From assembly GCA_910586445.1 (NCBI GenBank), contig CAJUHV010000010.1, positions 1 through 64,000 of the forward strand: 64,000 bases of DNA, in the 5' to 3' direction. Every line of letters starts with the position of its first letter. Within the stretch, counting starts at the first letter, position 1. This DNA comes from an uncultured Eubacterium sp. (lineage in GTDB: Bacteria; Bacillota; Clostridia; Lachnospirales; Lachnospiraceae). Under the pieces are notes generated by a model. That model did no database searches and was not told where the DNA came from. It saw only the letters and a list, made by a program, of their open reading frames with translations. Of this stretch, positions 35,546 to 41,325 are shown one piece after another. The translations under genes were made by a program, and so were the position numbers.

Positions 35546-38003
35546 ATATATTTCCATTGTAAGTAAAATCGTTATTTTGAATAAAAATCGGCCTGCCTGC
35601 ATTCTGCACCAATAATACGACCGAACTGTAATCGCCGTAATACCCATTGCATAAGACAATGGCACGGTCTAAATCCGCTGTATCATCATAGATCCCCCAT
35701 CCTTCGTCAATATACTGCTGCACCAGTTTTTTGTAAGAATCCCGCAGCTGTGGACGCATGGAGCCAATCGCAGACTCAATTAATGGATGAGGCCTCCATA
35801 GCAAAACTGTTTTATCTGCCTGCATTTTAAAAATTTCAAACACATCCGCTATTTTTTTAAGCGCCTGTTCTTTGTACTGCAGCAGTGCACTGACACTTGT
35901 ATTATATAAAACAATCTTTTTCCAGCTCCCGTCCGGCTTTTGAATCAGCCGCAGCCAGTCGGCCGGTATATCCAGGTCTTCTCTGTTTGTACGCATTACT
36001 TTATCTATTTTCGGAGACCCGGTTCCTAGAATCTTCTTTTCCCATATGCTGCGTGTATGCGTTCCTGCAAAATCTGTCAATGCCCGGATATATGTCTGGC
36101 GCATTTGCTCAGACTGCACAATTACCTGATCAGCATTTATGACGCCTGGCACTGTTACAAAATGCTCCATATTTGCAATCGCGCGTCTGTCATTTGGATT
36201 AATTTCGTCTAATATAAAATATGATACATATATTAAGCGTTCCGTATACTGCTTCAAATTTTTTGAATAAAAAAACGGATGAACACTGGTAACAAGGTTG
36301 TATTCATCATACGGATTATGAATATAGATCATATCTGGATGATACAGTCCGAAATCAAATGTATCGTATTTTGTAATAGGCACATAATCCGGGTATTGGT
36401 CTCCTTCATAGTGCATTTCATGGAAACTGCCATCTGGATTTTTGTCATAATATGGTATTGGTATTACATATGCGTCGCAGTCCGGGTCTGCCTCGGCTGC
36501 CTGCCATATGCTTTCCAGTGAATCCCACATAGACGCTTTGTATGGCAGAAATACTGCAGTAATGCGTTCTTTGATATCGCGCTGTATGCTGTTTTTGATA
36601 CTTTCGATCTGCCCGCACAGCCTGTCATAAATCTGTAATGCTTCTGGCTGTAAATTTTCCGGCTGTTTATCTTCTATTTGGCCAGCTTCTATTTGTACGG
36701 CTTTTACCTGTAATGCTCCTGGCTGTGCTGCTTTTGTCTGTACACCTTCTGGCTGCCCAAATTTTGTTTGTAAGGCTTCTGCCGGTACTGCTGTCTGCAC
36801 TCTGCCCACAAGCCCGGTATGGATCTGGTAGACCAGTTCACAGTATTCCTCCAGCAAATGCACTGTAACGAAATCCTCACCTTCTGAGCTTTCAATCAGG
36901 GTACCAAGACTGACAGCACTGTTCTGGCATTCTTCCAGATACTGCATTGCAGCACTGATATCCTTTCGCATAACGGCATTTCTTATTTCCGCATGCATCT
37001 GCCCCAACAGACCGGCCAGTTCAAACGCTTTCTTTTTTACGTTTTTATTCATTTCGCATTTTTCCTTTCGCAGATCTGACATAGAAAACAGGTACTTATG
37101 CGGCTTAACGCCCGATACCTTTGACAGTATGGCAAGCTGCTTTTTGAAAAATGGATATTCATGGTTATCCCAGCTGCGCACAGGCTTCATATAATCCCCG
37201 TATTTGATACGCAGGATGCCATCGTATACTGCCGGTACAGGAATCATGGTATTTTCAAATGGCAGCATAACTGCATTTTCATAATAGTATTTTGGGAACC
37301 GATAGATACCTTCATTGCACAACAGATTCATCAATGTAATTTCATCAGATTCTTCCTCGCTGTACAAAGAAAATAACTGTTCTGCCAGTGTAAACAGCTG
37401 CCGCTTTACCTTACTGCTGCGGTCAATAGCTACATTGCACCATTCTTCGACCTGGCAGATTAGTTTTTCTGCAGCCTCTGTAACGATTGATTCATTTTCC
37501 AATGCATCCGATGCCGCCATAATATGCTTGATTAATGAACCCCGCAGTATTTCTTCCTGCTCATCAGGTGCTACAAAATCAAGCGGAAAAATATCTATGC
37601 CGGCAACATATGGAAAACCGTGAAATTTTTCCAAATACGCCTTATCAAAGTTGATTTTATCCCCATTGACAACCCTTGTAAGCATTTCCCAGTAATCATC
37701 ATTATGAAAATTCAACAATTTATATCCTTTGGGAAGCTCCTGCGGCGCAGCTGCTAAAAATTTATTGTAATCGCTGCGTTTCATGCATAGATCCAGGTCA
37801 TCATCCCATGGAATAAATCCGCCATGCCGCACTGCCCCAAGAAGCGTGCCCCATTCTGCATAATATGAGATCTTATGCTTTTCACAGACCTTTCGTATAT
37901 CTTCTAATATTTCAAGCTGTGCAGCCCATGCCTGTTTCATAATTCCCGGCACATAAAATCCATCCCGCACTTCGTCTTCAAAATAAGTATATGAAAATTC
38001 CAT
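35535..38003 (-). CDS. LicD-domain phosphotransferase fused to a CDP-glycerol-phosphotransferase-like domain
   Basis: 822 residues. Residues ~25-290 are LicD: KHKISYYAEWGTLLGAVRHGGFIPWDDDLDLCM, where the W-D-D-D-L-D acidic cluster is the nucleotidyl-transfer active site; members transfer phosphocholine or polyol phosphate from CDP donors. A low-complexity linker (~406-456) separates it from a C-terminal half with FLPYKASMWDSLESIW, PDMIYIHNPYDEYN, LLWRPHPLIES and GDYSSVVLLVQNAGRPIFI, typical of the CDP-glycerol/poly(polyol-phosphate) transferase family. First gene of the glycan block, 418 bases below the TnpB-like gene on the same strand. Substrate may be the CDP-sugar made by the gene at 11551. 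Confidence 0.8.
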   Translation of the reverse strand: MEFSYTYFEDEVRDGFYVPGIMKQAWAAQLEILEDIRKVCEKHKISYYAEWGTLLGAVRHGGFIPWDDDLDLCMKRSDYNKFLAAAPQELPKGYKLLNFHNDDYWEMLTRVVNGDKINFDKAYLEKFHGFPYVAGIDIFPLDFVAPDEQEEILRGSLIKHIMAASDALENESIVTEAAEKLICQVEEWCNVAIDRSSKVKRQLFTLAEQLFSLYSEEESDEITLMNLLCNEGIYRFPKYYYENAVMLPFENTMIPVPAVYDGILRIKYGDYMKPVRSWDNHEYPFFKKQLAILSKVSGVKPHKYLFSMSDLRKEKCEMNKNVKKKAFELAGLLGQMHAEIRNAVMRKDISAAMQYLEECQNSAVSLGTLIESSEGEDFVTVHLLEEYCELVYQIHTGLVGRVQTAVPAEALQTKFGQPEGVQTKAAQPGALQVKAVQIEAGQIEDKQPENLQPEALQIYDRLCGQIESIKNSIQRDIKERITAVFLPYKASMWDSLESIWQAAEADPDCDAYVIPIPYYDKNPDGSFHEMHYEGDQYPDYVPITKYDTFDFGLYHPDMIYIHNPYDEYNLVTSVHPFFYSKNLKQYTERLIYVSYFILDEINPNDRRAIANMEHFVTVPGVINADQVIVQSEQMRQTYIRALTDFAGTHTRSIWEKKILGTGSPKIDKVMRTNREDLDIPADWLRLIQKPDGSWKKIVLYNTSVSALLQYKEQALKKIADVFEIFKMQADKTVLLWRPHPLIESAIGSMRPQLRDSYKKLVQQYIDEGWGIYDDTADLDRAIVLCNGYYGDYSSVVLLVQNAGRPIFIQNNDFTYNGNIYVR
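36636..36785. repeat. in-frame low-complexity linker repeat in the LicD fusion gene
   Basis: Degenerate tandem units encode ALQTKFGQPEGVQTKAAQP-like protein (Q, K, A, P, E rich) between the two catalytic halves. Units are imperfect, with lengths that keep the frame. Confidence 0.55.
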
Positions 38004-38421
38004 TTATTTTCCTTCTATTCAATCAGCCTTATAGTCAAAAATAAGGCACATTGGTCATCACAATTATGCATTTCGATGATGCGGCCCAGCGCATAACGGC
38101 TGCCCCGCTTCGCTCCCTGCTACGTCACATCTGTGTTCACAGGGTCCTGGCGTATCCAATGCACAGGCCTATGCCTGCCTTCTAACGCCGTAACTGGCAC
38201 ATCATACACAAAACAGCTCATAGTCATGCACAGCATATTTTGTATACGGTGTACTTATTTTACAGCAGGCCTGACTTTCATGCCTGCCTATCATTATGAA
38301 CGCGCTGCCTCGTCCATCTGGTCAAACTGCAGCATATGCCGAAGTTTATCAAAACAGCTGTTCTTATGATCTTTGTAAAATACAATTGGATAGTGTGACT
38401 AAGCTTTTACACAATTCATTT
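38004..38421 (-). other. 418-base intergenic region between TnpB-like gene and glycan block; candidate guide RNA locus
   Basis: No convincing gene. A GC-rich, structured-looking stretch (about 38090-38165, with CTGTG/CACAG and AGCGAAGC) lies below the TnpB-like stop, where TnpB systems encode their guide RNA. A 7-bp hairpin GCCTTAT/ATAAGGC (38026-38047) sits just before the LicD ribosome site. About 35 open codons (38292-38395, minus) look like a gene remnant without a start. No clear sigma-A promoter was found for the glycan block, so read-through from the TnpB-like gene is possible. Confidence 0.35.
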
Positions 38422-39735
38422 TCAGTGCAGTACTTTTCCTTCCCTGCCGCGTTTTAAAGTGTTTCTTGCCGTGTTTGTTTTTTCATCTATGACACTTCCA
38501 CAGGATGTGCAGACAAATTGATACCTAGCTTTATATCCTGTGCCCCCGCAGCGGCTGCACTCATAGCTAATATCTTTTCCAATCACATCTACCAATTTTA
38601 TGGAATGCTGCCTGCACTTTTGCATCAGACGGCTTTTCATATACCCCCGCTGCCACATAATAATGGAGTGATTGATTTTTCTGTTATATCCGGTTGTACG
38701 CGGTCTTGGCAGTTTTGCCAGATAAATAGTGTCCGGCTTTTCGGTCTGAAGAAAACGGTTCAGCTCGCAATTGATATAACTATGCAGCTGCTCTTCAAAC
38801 CGCCTCTTTTGTGCATTATACTTTTTTCTGCCGGGATTATCCTTTTTATTACGGCAGTAGCTTGTCGTCTGCGTCCGCACCCAGTCGGAATATCTCGTTT
38901 GATATTTTCCCAATGCTGTGCCATACTGGTTTCCGCTGTCTGTGGTCAGCATTGTATACATGCCGATCGATATGCCGATTTTGTTTGTATAATCCTTATG
39001 CCGGCGGACAGCGGTATAAATCGGCACTTTAATTTCAATTCTATTTTCTTCTGGAAACAGACTGATATACAGCTGGGACTTGTATTGGTTGTTATCCGTC
39101 AGCAGTACAAATATGCGCTTTCTTTTTTCCTTTACGGATATGTAAATCCCATGATCTGCATAGCGGTATGCGCGTTCAGCAATCGAAAAGCCGGAGACAT
39201 GTTCTGTATGCAGCTTCACATGATATTTACGAACCTGCCGGCGCATATAGCGGTGCAGCGTCTCTATGTTTACCTGTTCAGCTAATTCATCATGCTGTCT
39301 TTGAATATCAGCAGGCAGCCGGAATTCAGCATGGTTTAAGACAGCCTCAAATACATTGCTGACTTTCAGCAGAAATCGCAGGTAATGTTTTTCCTCTTCA
39401 TTAAAGCCTGTGTGGCAGTTGACATGAGCAAGAATTTTTGATTTTGTCCGTGTCCACTGGCTTTTAATATCTCCTAACGCATCAAAAACAGCCAGATGAA
39501 AATATACCGAAGGCATGCCCAGGCTTTCACGCATCCCGCTTTTGGTTAGTTCATTTTGTATTGTATAGCCAGGATACAGCTTGGAAAGACTAGAAATACT
39601 GCCATAACGCATATATACATAATTCTTAACCTTACTGTAATCAGCTGCAATCTCCCTCAGCTTCTTCATATCATCGTTAGAAATGGGCTTTTTATTGTAT
39701 TGGCGTACCGTTTTGAATACGGTTTGAGACGACAT
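38422..39735 (-). CDS. TnpB-family protein with degenerate RuvC active site; candidate TldR-type RNA-guided repressor
   Basis: 437 residues. TnpB/IS605 OrfB architecture: N-terminal helical wedge region, RuvC region and a C-terminal zinc ribbon (C393, C396, C409, C412). RuvC-I reads IGISIGMYTMLTTDSG where active enzymes have G-I-D-x-G (Ser256 instead of Asp). RuvC-II reads TIYLAKLPRP where a Glu is expected (Ala340). RuvC-III reads DEKTNTARN against D-R-D-x-N-A-A (Lys419 at the catalytic Asp). Loss of all three with an otherwise intact frame implies RNA-guided binding without cutting, as in TnpB-like nuclease-dead repressors. No TnpA and no IS ends were seen. Promoter at 39788-39816, ribosome site GGGAG. 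Likely target: a promoter nearby or in the flagellar/glycan regulon, which is inference. Confidence 0.75.
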   Translation of the reverse strand: MSSQTVFKTVRQYNKKPISNDDMKKLREIAADYSKVKNYVYMRYGSISSLSKLYPGYTIQNELTKSGMRESLGMPSVYFHLAVFDALGDIKSQWTRTKSKILAHVNCHTGFNEEEKHYLRFLLKVSNVFEAVLNHAEFRLPADIQRQHDELAEQVNIETLHRYMRRQVRKYHVKLHTEHVSGFSIAERAYRYADHGIYISVKEKRKRIFVLLTDNNQYKSQLYISLFPEENRIEIKVPIYTAVRRHKDYTNKIGISIGMYTMLTTDSGNQYGTALGKYQTRYSDWVRTQTTSYCRNKKDNPGRKKYNAQKRRFEEQLHSYINCELNRFLQTEKPDTIYLAKLPRPRTTGYNRKINHSIIMWQRGYMKSRLMQKCRQHSIKLVDVIGKDISYECSRCGGTGYKARYQFVCTSCGSVIDEKTNTARNTLKRGREGKVLH

Positions 39736-39751
39736 GTATCACTCCCGGTTC

Positions 39752-39816
39752 ATCAAATTTGATATGTCTGTATTTGTTACATTTTTTACTATATCATATT
39801 TGTCTTAATTTGTGAA
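39752..39816 (-). promoter_or_regulatory. promoter and dyad upstream of the TnpB-like gene
   Basis: Minus strand: TTCACA (39811-39816 complement), 17 bases, TATAGT (39788-39793 complement). Between the promoter and the start lies a perfect 12-bp palindrome ATCAAATTTGAT (39752-39763), a possible operator for the divergent XRE regulator. Confidence 0.5.
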
Positions 39817-39843
39817 GTATCAACATAAATTTTTTTATATTGA

Positions 39844-39874
39844 TATAATCAGACAATAAGAATGTATTGGAGGA
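39844..39874 (+). promoter_or_regulatory. -10 box and ribosome site of the XRE regulator
   Basis: TATAAT at 39844-39849; no good -35 hexamer at the expected distance, so an activator or weak promoter is possible. TGGAGGA (39868-39874) precedes ATG 39878. Confidence 0.45.
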
Positions 39875-39877
39875 TCT

Positions 39878-40288
39878 ATGAAAAAACAATCACTCGGGTT
39901 AAAGCTCCTAGAATTAAGGCAGCTGCATAACTTAACGCAGAAACAGCTGTGCGAAGCACTGAATATCGGACGTTCCGCCTATTCTTATTTTGAGACAGGC
40001 AGCCGGATTCCTGATCTTGAAACGCTGCTTTTATTTGCACGGTACTATAAAGTGTCGTTAGATGAACTGGTCTCTTCTGACTGGGCACAAGAAACCGTCC
40101 CAGCTGAAGACAGCGAATATTCAAATACACAGATTGTCTATCATTTAAAGTCTAAACACATACCAGTCGAATTTATCCTAGAGCTGTCAAAAGCAGACTT
40201 TGATTTCTTAAAAGACTATAAACAATTAACCGATGACAACAAGGCAGAACTGCTGTATCTTATGAATTACAAGCTGAGAAAGCAGTAG
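39878..40288 (+). CDS. XRE family transcriptional regulator
   Basis: 136 residues. HTH-XRE domain at residues ~8-62 (LLELRQLHNLTQKQLCEALNIGRSAYSYFETG, IPDLETLLLFARYYKVSLDELV) followed by a short helical C-terminal part of unknown role. Transcribed away from the TnpB-like gene from a shared 142-base region that contains a palindrome, so it may regulate that gene and itself. No prophage genes are nearby to suggest a phage repressor. Confidence 0.8.
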   Translation: MKKQSLGLKLLELRQLHNLTQKQLCEALNIGRSAYSYFETGSRIPDLETLLLFARYYKVSLDELVSSDWAQETVPAEDSEYSNTQIVYHLKSKHIPVEFILELSKADFDFLKDYKQLTDDNKAELLYLMNYKLRKQ

Positions 40289-40357
40289 CGGGATATTTCA
40301 ATGATGCTGATACACTCTTTCCGACAGGTATTTAAAATAGTTTTTCAAAACAAACTT

Positions 40358-40819
40358 TCAAGACAGACTTTCAACAAACAGTTTCATCATATATTTTACC
40401 CCGAGTTCAAACCCTTTCTTTTCCGCAATACCAGAGACTTCAAGCAGGCAGCGGTCAATCTCATCATAGCAGCTTCGCAGCAGCCGGTTTCTCTGATCCC
40501 TGCTCAGCGCATGATCTGCATTTTTATATAGATTTTTACTTGTACCATTATATAAATTTTTATTCAAGCCTTCATCTTTATTTAAACCTTCATCTTTATT
40601 TGAACCTTCATCTTTATTTGAACCTTCATCTTTATTTAAACCTTCATTTTTATTTAAACCTTCATTTTTATTTAAGCTGTCATTTAAGATTTTTTCCAAT
40701 GTATCCTGCAGCCTTTCAAATATTATTTCGATTTCATCAGACAGGTCGCATTCTACCCTGACAAGATCTGGTATGTCAGCAGCTACTTTATCAAATATTT
40801 GTGATATTATCTTTTGCAT
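40358..40819 (-). CDS. small protein with hexapeptide repeat insert, resembling DUF6809-type proteins
   Basis: About 153 residues. N-terminal helix (MQKIISQIFDKVAADIP … EIIFERLQDTLEKI) and C-terminal GFELGVKYMMKLFVES-like helix resemble short helical proteins of unknown function in Clostridia. Residues ~44-86 are seven copies of a six-residue unit L/S-N-K-N/D-E-G encoded by an 18-bp tandem repeat. The start ATG 40819 has AAAGGA upstream; a longer frame exists. Function unknown; no catalytic motif. Confidence 0.5.
   Translation of the reverse strand: MQKIISQIFDKVAADIPDLVRVECDLSDEIEIIFERLQDTLEKILNDSLNKNEGLNKNEGLNKDEGSNKDEGSNKDEGLNKDEGLNKNLYNGTSKNLYKNADHALSRDQRNRLLRSCYDEIDRCLLEVSGIAEKKGFELGVKYMMKLFVESLS
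40562..40687. repeat. 18-bp tandem array, seven units
   Basis: Units read ATTTAAACCTTCATCTTT with one or two substitutions (40562-40579, 40580-40597 and so on to 40669, then a degenerate copy). In frame within the 40358-40819 gene, unit of six codons. Confidence 0.9.
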
Positions 40820-40877
40820 GGCAATTTCCTTTCTTTTCAAACAATATAAGTTTTATATCAGTTCATCCATATGCGTT

Positions 40878-40985
40878 TCATTTGTCTTTCATGTACCATC
40901 CTGCCGATCTGCAGATGCCTTCCTTTATAGCGGATGCAGCCAGCCTCTGCGCTTGTTCTTCATCTGTCATTATATACAAATACAT
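40878..40985 (-). pseudogene. short open frame, possible gene remnant beside a repeat element
   Basis: Thirty-five codons from ATG (…MTDEEQAQRLAASAIKEG…) to TGA have a protein-like composition, but there is no clear ribosome site, and the longer frame upstream runs into the repeat element at 41026. Either a remnant cut by the element or chance. Confidence 0.2.
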
Positions 40986-41025
40986 CCCATGAGTTATCAT
41001 AAGATTACTTCTGCCTGCGATTGCT

Positions 41026-41225
41026 CTAGAGCGTGTTTGAAAAATGCTTTCTATGAGCCGTGCTTCACACTTGGCACCCATCGAGCATAATATGGAGAAT
41101 TTATCCCAAATTTTGAGGCATCCCCACAGGGCTTGATATAGCGGGCTATGTTGATTAAATCGGGGATGAATGATCCGCAAAGCAGGAGTGCAGATCGCGG
41201 GAATGACTTTTCAAACGCGCTCTAG
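41026..41225. repeat. 200-bp MITE-like palindromic element, copy C
   Basis: CTAGAGCGTGTTTGAAAAAT at one end and TTTTCAAACGCGCTCTAG at the other, interior with TAGCGGGCTA and long inverted arms around it. Longer subfamily of the same element as copy A. Confidence 0.85.
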
Positions 41226-41229
41226 ACAC

Positions 41230-41273
41230 AAAAAAGCAGCAGCTCTGCCAATAGCAAAACTGCTGCTTTCTTT
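41230..41273 (-). terminator. intrinsic terminator after the first M56/BlaR1-like gene
   Basis: Perfect 10-bp stem AAAGCAGCAG (41233-41242) with CTGCTGCTTT (41260-41269), followed on the minus strand by six T (41230-41235 complement). It lies 53 bases past the stop of the sensor gene. Confidence 0.75.
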
Positions 41274-41325
41274 ATATTATATTTGTATGGTATTCAGTGC
41301 TCAAAACACTTCACGGTCTGCTGTT

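Noticed and set aside
36638..36868. Leucine-rich plus-strand open frame resembling a membrane protein
   Set aside because: Antisense to the LicD linker repeat; hydrophobic appearance arises from repeated Q/K/A codons read backwards.
38172..38289. Ten-base repeat ATGCCTGCCT (38172 and 38280) as guide-target pair
   Set aside because: The word TGCCTGCC is common in minus-strand genes of this window, so the repeat is likely chance.
38133..38369. 78-codon plus-strand open frame between the TnpB-like and LicD genes
   Set aside because: Cysteine/serine-rich translation, no ribosome site; treated as non-coding.
38422..39735. Complete active IS605-type insertion sequence
   Set aside because: No TnpA gene or end hairpins seen, and the nuclease residues are lost.
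40562..40687. CRISPR array
   Set aside because: Units are 18 bp in direct tandem without spacers and lie in a coding frame.
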